From Promethearchaeati archaeon (GTDB taxonomy: Archaea > Asgardarchaeota > Heimdallarchaeia > Heimdallarchaeales > Heimdallarchaeaceae), in NCBI GenBank assembly GCA_013166775.1, contig JABLTJ010000037.1:1-50674 (forward strand): a DNA stretch of 50,674 nucleotides, given 5' to 3'. The notes under the pieces were generated by a model. The model worked only from the letters and a program-made list of their open reading frames with translations, was not told the DNA's origin and did no database searches. Below, in pieces: positions 16,632 through 24,432 of this stretch. The position numbers and the translations under genes were made by a program. The first letter of the stretch is position 1. The number at the start of each line of letters is the position of its first letter.

Positions 16632-18713
16632 TCATATATCGATTTTAATTGCATCACTGAAAATTAATGTTTTTCCAAATAAGGATTTAACCTCATTATC
16701 TATTGTCTTAGCTAAGTGTTCATCTAATTCTCCATGGAAATGTTTGGGAATTTCCAAATTTGCTAGTTTGTCAGTTAATTGATGGATTTTTCTTCTTAGA
16801 GAGAATGAATCATATGCACTTACAGCTACAGAACTGAATCCTTTTGGATGTGCCTCGATGATGATTTTGTGATTGCCATAAGTTATAACCAGCATTTGAC
16901 TCTTCTGTTCCTCGAACAATTCAGTTAGCATATCTTTCACAGCTACAATAAAACCTCCAAAGAGCAGTTGATCCTTAACAGTCTTCTTTAAGATTACATA
17001 AGATCTCAAAGGTATACCAGATCTATGAAGAACAATTAGAGCTAATGGAGATATATCAATCTCAATTGGAGATTTTTGCATATATTTTAAACCGAAATCT
17101 TGAAGATTTGAGATATCATTTCTGAAAGGCTGATTTACCCAACTTATTTCTTTTTTCAGTTTTTGATTTATAACTTGACTAATCTCTTCGATTCTCTCTT
17201 CAACAATCTGCAAAAGTTGCTTGTTTTTCTCTTCTTGTAAAAGCTCTCTTGCTTGTTGAAGACTATTGAATGCTTTTGTATAATCTTTCTTTATTGCGAA
17301 AATCTTTCCTTGTAAGAGATATAATGCAATTTGCTCTTTTAATAATTTGTTCTCATTGAAAAAGGGAAGAATGTGATCCAAATTATACAGAGCTCTTTCA
17401 AGAGCAGCCAAATCATTTTCTATGTCATACTCCGCAATGTTTAGTAGAATGAGATTCATCAATATTTTCGCGGATATTTCTCCTCTTCCTTGAACATCAG
17501 CTTTCTCTAGAGCAATTTTCAGTTGCTGTTCTGCTTTTCCATAATTGAGATTTTTGATATTAAAAATCCCTTTCAAAAATAGAATGTAAGATTCAATTGT
17601 AAGAGAAGGATGGTTCCTCACTTCTTCTTCAAGCGATTCAATCAAACTTTCGAATTCATTGATTTTATTTTTTTGTAAATAAAGTTCCGCAAGAATGCAA
17701 TAATGATAAGTCTCTTTCATGTTTAACTTTTCAATAATCTGTAGAGCTTCTTCATACTTTGATATTGCTTCTTGAAAATCTCCTCGTTCAATTGCTATGT
17801 TTCCCAAACTTTTGATTGTGAGGGCTACATGTTTGTTTTCTTCTAGATTTTGAAATATTTGCAGAATCTCATTAAATATTTTCTCTGCTTGTTTCACATC
17901 TCCATAAATAGTACTTATTGTTCCTAAATTGCCTTTAGAAGCAGCTAATAAACTTAGATTTCCAGTATTCTCGAATATTTCTATAGATTCTTCTGTTAAA
18001 GTCTGTGAATCTTCTATTTGGCCACTATCTCTCTCTAAGAGAGCTAAAAGGTAAGTAATGTGGCCTATGTGATTTCTCTCTTCCAAATCCAGTGCTATAT
18101 GCAAAGCTACATTTAATTTATTTTCGAGTTTAATTTTCTCATCTACATATCTATTCAAAAAGAAATCATCTTTATGACCATCAAGCAGGATATCGTTTAA
18201 TGCTGGTTTTTCAATCCGGGTTGATTTATGAGTTCTTAATCCTTCCTCAAAAAGCATATTCAGATAGAATTTACATTGTTCATAATTACCAAGATTCAGA
18301 TATCCATTTGCTATAGAACGAATCGAATGTAATTTTAATAGAATAGAGATATTTTCTTTATCTTTAATTTTCGAAGCTAGTTTTATAACTTCTTCATTTA
18401 GACCTTTCTCCAAAGAAAATCTAAAGATCCATAGATTTAGAGCTTCAGAGGAATATTGTTGATTTAAAGAAGTGAGTGTATCATAATCCGCAATGTTGAA
18501 TAGAACCTTTCCGAGTGAAAACATAAGGATTTCAGATGGTTCGGAAATATTCAGAACAAGATCTACTAAATAATCCCTTACTTTAATTAAGGAATCTCCA
18601 GTATTGAAATCCTTTCCAGATTCTTTGAACAAATCCTGTTCTTTTTCGCTCATGAGAGGTAGGTAAATCGCAAATTCTTTTGGGAAACCTCTCTTATTTC
18701 CCTTAACCTTCAT
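16632..18713 (-). CDS. TPR-repeat protein with C-terminal longin-like domain (2 of 3)
   Basis: About 693 aa from the ATG at 18713; the frame also has a TTG at 18722, which I disfavour. The middle carries clear TPR units, for example NLGTISTIYGDVKQAEKIFNE and SLGNIAIERGDFQEAISKYE, the second an excellent TPR consensus. Residues ~555-690 form the longin-like domain: LALIVLHRSGIPLRSY, then DQLLFGGFIVAV, then SSVAVSAYDSFSLRRKIH. The domain aligns by eye with the next gene (GIP.., LLFGGF, DSF.LRRK.H) more closely than with the first copy. No membrane segment or enzyme motif is seen. It lies 64 bases from the first copy and 57-67 bases from the third. Confidence 0.75.
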   Translation of the reverse strand: MKVKGNKRGFPKEFAIYLPLMSEKEQDLFKESGKDFNTGDSLIKVRDYLVDLVLNISEPSEILMFSLGKVLFNIADYDTLTSLNQQYSSEALNLWIFRFSLEKGLNEEVIKLASKIKDKENISILLKLHSIRSIANGYLNLGNYEQCKFYLNMLFEEGLRTHKSTRIEKPALNDILLDGHKDDFFLNRYVDEKIKLENKLNVALHIALDLEERNHIGHITYLLALLERDSGQIEDSQTLTEESIEIFENTGNLSLLAASKGNLGTISTIYGDVKQAEKIFNEILQIFQNLEENKHVALTIKSLGNIAIERGDFQEAISKYEEALQIIEKLNMKETYHYCILAELYLQKNKINEFESLIESLEEEVRNHPSLTIESYILFLKGIFNIKNLNYGKAEQQLKIALEKADVQGRGEISAKILMNLILLNIAEYDIENDLAALERALYNLDHILPFFNENKLLKEQIALYLLQGKIFAIKKDYTKAFNSLQQARELLQEEKNKQLLQIVEERIEEISQVINQKLKKEISWVNQPFRNDISNLQDFGLKYMQKSPIEIDISPLALIVLHRSGIPLRSYVILKKTVKDQLLFGGFIVAVKDMLTELFEEQKSQMLVITYGNHKIIIEAHPKGFSSVAVSAYDSFSLRRKIHQLTDKLANLEIPKHFHGELDEHLAKTIDNEVKSLFGKTLIFSDAIKIDI

Positions 18714-18779
18714 TAGCTTCAATATAATTTCTTAAAGCTGAATAAAAACCTTAGCTTTCTATTAAAGTTGTAACTAAAA

Positions 18780-20828
18780 CTAACTTGACCTGTAGCTTCT
18801 TATTCCAAATAGGTTTGCGATAACTGAATCTAACTCATACGATTCGGTTTCACTCATATCTCCTTTATACTGATCTTCAAGAATACCCTTAACAGAAAGA
18901 TGTTCAACAAGTCTATGCATCTTTCTACGGAGCATAAAGCTATCTCTTAAAGCAATTACTACTACTGAAAAAAGATTGGAATAGAATTCGATTAAGAGTT
19001 TGTATTGGCCATGGTCAATAGAAAGTACCCCTTGCTTCTGATCTACAAATAATTCGTTCATTAAATGTCTAATTGCAGATACAAATCCACCGAAGAGCAA
19101 ATCATCACTTACAGAAACATCTTCAGATAAGTAAGTGCTTATCGGTATTCCACTTGAATGAAAAATCAAAATAGCCATAGGTTTCTCTTCTTTTGGAGCA
19201 GCTAATTTCTTTGATTCCTTTCTTAAAATAGTTGAAATTGTACCAATGTCCTCAATGAAGCTGACCATTCTTGCACCTACAATTTGTTCTATCTCGCTTT
19301 CTATAGCTTGCTTAACTTGTTCAATCCTTGCTCTATAATCATCCATTAACAATGGAGTATATGTTCTAGCATAATCTTCTCCTCTTTTCAGAAGAAATAG
19401 AGCAGTTTCAAAATCTAGAAGCATTATTTTGATCTTAGCTCGAATATGATAAATAATGGATAATGATTCATACTTTGCCTTTTCCTCTAAATAAGTTACA
19501 ATATCTTCTAAGCATTTATCAGCTTCAATCAGCTCTTCCAGATTTAAAGAAATAGTATACTTTTTCAAGAAGACCATTGAGATCAAAACCAATGTTTTCG
19601 AACTTAGGATTTCATTTCCTAGTTCATCTGCTTGTACCATTGCATTTTGCAAATACTCTTGAGAAATGCCAAAATTATTACTTTTGTACTCCAGAAATCC
19701 TAGAAGGAACCAATAATATGCTTGTTGAGTTGGTGTTAGATCATCTTTCCACTCTCTATCAATCATCAATAAAATTTCTTCAACTTTACCTATTGCTTCT
19801 TGATAAAGTAGAATTTCAGCATATTTCATATTCATTGAAAGATCTTGGAAACCTTTTTTCTGTAAAATTTCAAGAACTATCTCCATTTCTTCAGTTGCTT
19901 TATCAAAATCCTCTTTAGCATAATAGACATCCGCGAAATTTGAATGCAAAACGTATAAGGAACGATAATCGCTTTTCCATTTCTCAACAATACTTTTGCT
20001 CTTATTATACCAGAACATAGCTTCATCCAGATGACCCATCTGTAAGTAAACATCTCCAATGCTTCCAGTAATGTGCCCTAATAATCTATCCATCTTGATT
20101 TCTCTAGCTATTGCTTCACTTTTTAGAAAGATTTGATGAGCTAATTGAAAATTTCCTCTATCTAGTTCGATTGTTCCTATTGTACTGTAAATTTGTGCAA
20201 AAATGATTCTATCATTTAGCGCACGATTAATGTTTAAGCACTCTTTGGTTTTGTTTCTAGCTAAGGATAGAACGTAGTTTGAACGCAGATATAAAGCATC
20301 CATTTCCAGCATATAAATCTGAATGAGTTTGAAAATATCCCCTCGCATTCCCTTTTCATCTTGAGTATTTAGTGCTATAAAGTTGAAACAATTTTCCCGA
20401 TTTTCAAGATATTTACTATATTTTTGAGTTAAGAAACCACTTATTGCTTCGACATAGTAAATAAATGCAGAAAGAATCGAATCTTTGAGCATGCGTTTTA
20501 GATTATCAATATTCTCATTATATTTTTCGTAATCTCCTTTAAAGATTAAATACATCAAATACCATAAACCCAAACCATCATTGTTGGTCTTTTCATACAG
20601 GTTATTGATTTCATCGAAATGCCCTCTATGGTACAAAATTCGCCCATATAAGAAACCAAATGAATTGGAGAAAGATGTTTCTTCTTTAGCTATTTTAGAG
20701 AGAACAGTCTCAATTTCCGCTAAATTTGTATTGGGATTAAATGCTTTGTAGTTTAAAATGGCTTCTCTCTCACTCTTCTCTAAGGAATGGAAACTAGATA
20801 GAATTTCTGGAGGAAGAACATCCTTCAT
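18780..20828 (-). CDS. TPR-repeat protein with C-terminal longin-like domain (3 of 3)
   Basis: 682 aa. TPR units fill about residues 190-420, for example TIGTIELDRGNFQLAHQIF and SIGDVYLQMGHLDEAMFWYN. Residues ~547-675 are the longin-like domain: MAILIFHSSGIPISTY, DDLLFGGFVSAI, SVVVIALRDSFMLRRKMH. It is the most upstream of the three minus-strand copies and is divergent from the DNA methyltransferase, with which it shares a 141-bp intergenic region. The three copies differ strongly in their TPR parts but keep the C-terminal domain, suggesting different partners feeding a common output. Function unknown. Confidence 0.75.
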   Translation of the reverse strand: MKDVLPPEILSSFHSLEKSEREAILNYKAFNPNTNLAEIETVLSKIAKEETSFSNSFGFLYGRILYHRGHFDEINNLYEKTNNDGLGLWYLMYLIFKGDYEKYNENIDNLKRMLKDSILSAFIYYVEAISGFLTQKYSKYLENRENCFNFIALNTQDEKGMRGDIFKLIQIYMLEMDALYLRSNYVLSLARNKTKECLNINRALNDRIIFAQIYSTIGTIELDRGNFQLAHQIFLKSEAIAREIKMDRLLGHITGSIGDVYLQMGHLDEAMFWYNKSKSIVEKWKSDYRSLYVLHSNFADVYYAKEDFDKATEEMEIVLEILQKKGFQDLSMNMKYAEILLYQEAIGKVEEILLMIDREWKDDLTPTQQAYYWFLLGFLEYKSNNFGISQEYLQNAMVQADELGNEILSSKTLVLISMVFLKKYTISLNLEELIEADKCLEDIVTYLEEKAKYESLSIIYHIRAKIKIMLLDFETALFLLKRGEDYARTYTPLLMDDYRARIEQVKQAIESEIEQIVGARMVSFIEDIGTISTILRKESKKLAAPKEEKPMAILIFHSSGIPISTYLSEDVSVSDDLLFGGFVSAIRHLMNELFVDQKQGVLSIDHGQYKLLIEFYSNLFSVVVIALRDSFMLRRKMHRLVEHLSVKGILEDQYKGDMSETESYELDSVIANLFGIRSYRSS

Positions 20829-20928
20829 TATTGATGATATTCTATATGTTGTTAAAAATGTTAACTTAAAGGATGAATCCTTATATCCTTAATTCCAAGG
20901 GAAATCGTAATAAAGTGTCCTTGATTGA

Positions 20929-20942
20929 TATCTATATAGATA
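20929..20942. promoter_or_regulatory. 14-bp perfect palindrome in the divergent promoter region
   Basis: TATCTATATAGATA is an exact palindrome centred about 34 bases before the methyltransferase ATG at 20970. It contains a TATA core, so it could be both the core promoter and an operator for a dimeric regulator. Confidence 0.4.
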
Positions 20943-20969
20943 AGAAATGCTTCTACTTGGAAGATACTA

Positions 20970-22988
20970 ATGAAAAAGGCATCAATTTCCGAATCTATTG
21001 ACAAAGCATTCGAACTCTTTCACAAGAAAGGATTTTCTATAAATGAAATCAGATCTATTTTCCTGAAACTTTTTCTGCTAAGAAAACATGGTTTGATCAG
21101 TATTGGTGATTTAGAAAACAAGAATTTTCGAATGAAAGATTTTATTGATTCAAAATGTGTTATATCTTCACAATTCCTCAATAGAATGGAAAGGTTTCAT
21201 GTTTCAAATAAAGTAATTTCATCTAATCTAATTAGAGATTTATTCGACGTTTTTCGTGATCTTACTGATAATCAGTTCTTCTTGCTTTTAGATACTGAGA
21301 AGGCTCGTAAGAATAAGGGTCAATACTTTACTTCTCCAGAAATTGTTTCAAAGATTTATTCATCATTACTTCCAAACAGACAAAAAAGTGAAAACAGCAT
21401 TACTCTTGCTGATTTCTCTGTGGGATTAGGAGAGTTTGTCAAACCTTTCATTAATAATACGCAAGTTAGATACTATGCTGTGGAATTAGATCCCATTTCA
21501 TTTGAATTTCTATTGTTTAATTTAATCTGGAACCAAGAGCATGAGTTTTCTCAAAAAGCAAAAACTCTTCTTGTAATTCTTCAAGGAGATTCACTCCTAG
21601 GATATCAAGAATCTCTGTTTGAACAATTGATTGCAACGCATAAGGGATCGGAATTGTTAAAAAACTTGATTCAAATCAGGAAAAGAATATTGGAGAATGC
21701 AAATGAAGTCTCTTTAGAGAACATTTCAGATTATTTCCAGCGCAGAGAGGAAATAGCTAAGTATCATGAATCGCTATCTGAGTTTAATTGGTTTCTAGAT
21801 TTTCCTGAAATCTTCTTTGATGATGAACTAAAAAAACTGGAATTTTATGGATTTGATTTTATTGTTGGAAATCCTCCATGGGTTGGTTTCCAAGCTATCA
21901 ACCATGCTAAATATCGTTCGTTGTTTTCGAACAAATTCTTTTCTAAGGAATTATATGGAAAATTTAATTTCTCATTACCTTTCATGATTCTATCACATGA
22001 GCTCTCTAAACTAGGAGGGGGTGTTGTTATTCCAAGAGGCATTTTATCTGAAAAGTATGCTCAAATTTGGAGAAAAAAAATTATCCAGGATAGCTCTTTG
22101 TCCAAAATCACATTACTGCAAAAACAATGGTTTGATAATGTTCTAAACGAATTCTGTATAGTTTACTGGGATAAGAAAGATAGGAATAATGTTATTGAGA
22201 TTATAGATGAAGAAAATCAACAAGAAATAAAGATAGGACACGAGAGTATTAAATCACCTCTCTTCAGAATTCCACTCATACCTCAAGAAGTTTATGAAAA
22301 AATAGAGCACATTTTTGATATATCTCTAGAATTGCATGAAATATGTGACATCAGAAGAGGGTTAACTTTAAGTAGAATATATCAAGAGGAGTATTTCCAA
22401 AAGAAAGGAAAAACAGCTGAAAGACATCCAATTAAACAGCTAATTAGACACAACAAGAACAACTCAGATCATAAAGAGGGTGTGTTCAATTTTCAAATAC
22501 ACTATTTGGGAGAGGAATTTGTTTATGATAAAAATCTTCTAGGAGCACCAAGTTCTTCTGATTTTTTTGAGCGACCAAAGATAATTAGGAGAAACAGAGG
22601 AAAATATTGGTTAATAGGTTTAGACATTGAAGGCTCATATTATGTTAATGATATCTTTGATGTAATTATTCCAAAACAAAATGGATATGATGTTAAGACT
22701 ATTTTTGGGTGTCTAAGCTCTTCTATCTTTCAGTTTTTAGCTGAAAACTATCTTCAAAGAGATATCACATCCAACTTTGTAAGAAGTCTTCCTTATCCTA
22801 ATCTTTCTGATACAGATATTGAAGAGATTAAGAGAGCAGTTGATAGGTGGTTAACATCGATTAAGAGTAAGGAAGACTTTATTGTTATGAGAGAAAAAAT
22901 TGATCAAGTAATAAATAATTATTATAAACTGTCAAAAGATATTAGAGCAACGCTTGAAAATAACCTAAAGTTACGTTGGGTAGATTAG
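20970..22988 (+). CDS. Eco57I-like N6-adenine DNA methyltransferase
   Basis: 672 aa. GQYFTSPEIVSKI at residues 117-129 is the family block found before motif I in type I and Eco57I-like enzymes. LADFSVGLGEF near 147-157 is motif I (SAM binding), somewhat degenerate. YAVELDP near 169 supplies the acidic SAM contact. GNPPWVGF (N301-W304) is catalytic motif IV for adenine N6 methylation. The C-terminal ~270 aa, including ICDIRRGLTLSR and RPKIIRRNRGKYWL, resembles a target-recognition domain. I see no PD-(D/E)xK nuclease motif in the ~115-aa N-terminus and no nuclease gene alongside. It is therefore either a solitary methyltransferase or part of a defence system not otherwise recognisable here. 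Confidence 0.82.
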   Translation: MKKASISESIDKAFELFHKKGFSINEIRSIFLKLFLLRKHGLISIGDLENKNFRMKDFIDSKCVISSQFLNRMERFHVSNKVISSNLIRDLFDVFRDLTDNQFFLLLDTEKARKNKGQYFTSPEIVSKIYSSLLPNRQKSENSITLADFSVGLGEFVKPFINNTQVRYYAVELDPISFEFLLFNLIWNQEHEFSQKAKTLLVILQGDSLLGYQESLFEQLIATHKGSELLKNLIQIRKRILENANEVSLENISDYFQRREEIAKYHESLSEFNWFLDFPEIFFDDELKKLEFYGFDFIVGNPPWVGFQAINHAKYRSLFSNKFFSKELYGKFNFSLPFMILSHELSKLGGGVVIPRGILSEKYAQIWRKKIIQDSSLSKITLLQKQWFDNVLNEFCIVYWDKKDRNNVIEIIDEENQQEIKIGHESIKSPLFRIPLIPQEVYEKIEHIFDISLELHEICDIRRGLTLSRIYQEEYFQKKGKTAERHPIKQLIRHNKNNSDHKEGVFNFQIHYLGEEFVYDKNLLGAPSSSDFFERPKIIRRNRGKYWLIGLDIEGSYYVNDIFDVIIPKQNGYDVKTIFGCLSSSIFQFLAENYLQRDITSNFVRSLPYPNLSDTDIEEIKRAVDRWLTSIKSKEDFIVMREKIDQVINNYYKLSKDIRATLENNLKLRWVD

Positions 22989-23019
22989 AAAAAGCAACTT
23001 TCTGGAATTTTTATCGAGC

Positions 23020-23033
23020 TTTTATACTTATTT
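23020..23033 (+). promoter_or_regulatory. TATA-like box of the small longin gene
   Basis: TTTATACTTATTTA ends 16 bases before the ATG at 23050, consistent with a leaderless transcript and with choosing that ATG over the TTG at 23047. Confidence 0.4.
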
Positions 23034-23049
23034 AGGCATTATTATATTG

Positions 23050-23571
23050 ATGAGCTACTTATCTTCAGATAGTCCTACTCAGATTGAAACAAAAACTGAT
23101 GAAGAGCTTAGAAGAATCATTGATGATCTTCATTTCGTCTTTTCAATTTTTGATGAAGAAGTTGGTCCTCTAATCTTATATGATGATTCTCCATTAGTGG
23201 AAGAAGTAGTTCAGAATCTCAATATCAAAGTCTTTCATTTTCTAATGCAAGGAGCTGAATTTGGCCCTGAAAATTATACCTCTATAAGAGGAATTATTCA
23301 GGTACCTCACTCGACTTACTATACCTCAGCAATTGATCTTTTAGTGGAAAAATATGATATTAGAAAGCAAGCTAAAGTTTACGTTCCTTTAGTTCTCTTT
23401 CTTATCTTCCCTAAGAAGGATCTAGTTTTCTACACAAAAATCGCTAACAGCATTGAAGATTTCTTCTCTAAACATTTCAGTGATGGTATCTATGGAATTC
23501 CCACAATACAGACCATTACCACACTTCTGAAACAGTTCAGAAAGAGCATAATTAACTTGCATTTTATTTAA
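23050..23571 (+). CDS. stand-alone longin-like domain protein
   Basis: About 173 aa, cytoplasmic, without signal or membrane segments. LHFVFSIFDEEVGPLILYDD near residue 35 is a strand-turn-strand opening with the D-x-x-x-GP pattern common in longin and roadblock-type proteins. A helix (LVEEVVQNLNIKVFHFLMQG), further strands (YVPLVLFLIFPKKDLVFY) and C-terminal helices follow, which fits a longin-type fold. It lies just past the methyltransferase and within 3 kb of the three TPR-longin genes, so functional linkage is plausible but unproven. Longin domains commonly regulate small GTPases; no GTPase gene lies in this window. Confidence 0.6.
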   Translation: MSYLSSDSPTQIETKTDEELRRIIDDLHFVFSIFDEEVGPLILYDDSPLVEEVVQNLNIKVFHFLMQGAEFGPENYTSIRGIIQVPHSTYYTSAIDLLVEKYDIRKQAKVYVPLVLFLIFPKKDLVFYTKIANSIEDFFSKHFSDGIYGIPTIQTITTLLKQFRKSIINLHFI

Positions 23572-23722
23572 ATAATGATTTTAATTCCGACAAAAATAAT
23601 TTAGAGGCTCTAAAAAAGAAGTATATTTAAGTAAAAATTTAAACTAAGTATAACTCTTTTATTAAATGAATTACTAATACAAATATAAGCGACGATTGAT
23701 TAAAACATTGCTTAACGAAACA
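23572..23722. other. AT-rich intergenic region
   Basis: About 150 non-coding bases lie between the longin gene and the convergent ribbon-helix-helix gene. CCGACAAAAA at 23587-23596 is repeated in inverted orientation at 23977-23986 on the other side of the regulator gene. Nothing else stands out. Confidence 0.4.
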
Positions 23723-23935
23723 TTATATTTTATTTAGCTGTTCTTTCTCTTTAATTCTAGAATTAGAAGGAATTTCTCCATTATAATACTCTTTTGCTAA
23801 AAATTCTGCCAATGCATCCCTAACAAGCTCAGAACGGGAGTGATAATTTCCCGAAGCTTCCATCTCCAACATCCACTTAATCATTGAATCCGTTACTTTA
23901 AATGTGATCAACCTTTTTTTCATCTCAAGCCCCAC
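23723..23935 (-). CDS. ribbon-helix-helix (CopG/MetJ-type) regulator
   Basis: A 70-aa protein from GTG at 23935, or 66 aa from the ATG at 23923. KKRLITFKVTDSMIKWM forms the DNA-contacting beta strand and first helix, and YHSRSELVRDALAEFLAKEY gives the second helix with the S-R-S-E-x-V-R-x-A signature of archaeal ribbon-helix-helix proteins such as NikR and CopG. No toxin gene is adjacent, so an antitoxin role is not supported. It may control itself or the flanking region. The inverted repeats beside it and the dyads to its right are candidate binding sites. Confidence 0.82.
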   Translation of the reverse strand: MGLEMKKRLITFKVTDSMIKWMLEMEASGNYHSRSELVRDALAEFLAKEYYNGEIPSNSRIKEKEQLNKI

Positions 23936-24432
23936 TTTTTAGACAAATAATAAATCGTCCTATCCCACATATATAGTTTTTGTCGGTGACCTATTTATGT
24001 AATACCCCGATGATACAATTTTAGAAAAAGCTGAGGATATAGCAAATTGTTTAATCAAACTATTTTTCTTATACTTATTTTTTTAAATGTTTGCTAGACA
24101 CATTTGATTAAATGATTCACACAGATTTAAATAACAAATGTCTAGATGCAAATAAATTAGATTTAAGTCTAATAAACCTAAAGAAAATAGAATTGTAATG
24201 ACAAATAAGCAACCAAAGCAGAAAAATTAGTTAAAATAACATATGAATAAAAAAAGAAAAACCTTAACAATCACAGATATTGTTGTTTGTGTTAAAGATT
24301 TATTCCACAATTTTTTACTCGTATTAGAGCGAGAGAATCATATTTTTTACATAGATTTAAAAACGATTTTTTTTTGACAAAATGTTAATAAGAGTATTTT
24401 GACTGCATTTTCAACTTCCAACTAAGGAGCAT
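23936..24432. other. dyad-rich non-coding region
   Basis: About 497 bases with no convincing gene between the regulator and the acetyltransferase. It has a cluster of dyads: CATTTGATTAAATG (24101-24114), ATTAGA...TCTAAT (24156-24173), and an imperfect inverted pair TTTGCTAGACACATTTG (24090-24106) and CAAATGTCTAGATGCAAA (24135-24152). A frame around 23950-24085 reads as protein-like but contains a stop, and may be a decayed gene. The right part (24300-24420) has only T- and A-runs. Confidence 0.45.
24090..24152. repeat. imperfect inverted repeat pair
   Basis: TTTGCTAGACACATTTG at 24090-24106 pairs with CAAATGTCTAGATGCAAA at 24135-24152, sharing the reverse-complementary blocks TTTGC, TAGAC and ATTTG. 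A smaller palindrome lies between them. This could be an operator array for the neighbouring ribbon-helix-helix protein or a structured RNA. Confidence 0.4.

Noticed and set aside
20970..22988. A complete type IIG restriction-modification enzyme.
   Set aside because: No PD-(D/E)xK nuclease motif is seen in the N-terminal region, and the length is short for a fused restriction-methylase.
23723..23935. A toxin-antitoxin pair, with the ribbon-helix-helix gene as antitoxin.
   Set aside because: No toxin-like ORF lies directly beside it on either side; the next genes are a longin-like protein and a GNAT protein more than 490 bases away.
23587..23986. A mobile element bounded by the 10-bp inverted repeats.
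   Set aside because: There is no transposase, no target-site duplication visible at the ends, and 10 bp could occur by chance.
24308..24330. A small hairpin CTCG...CGAG as a terminator or riboswitch stem.
   Set aside because: The stem is four base pairs with an eight-base loop; too weak to report.
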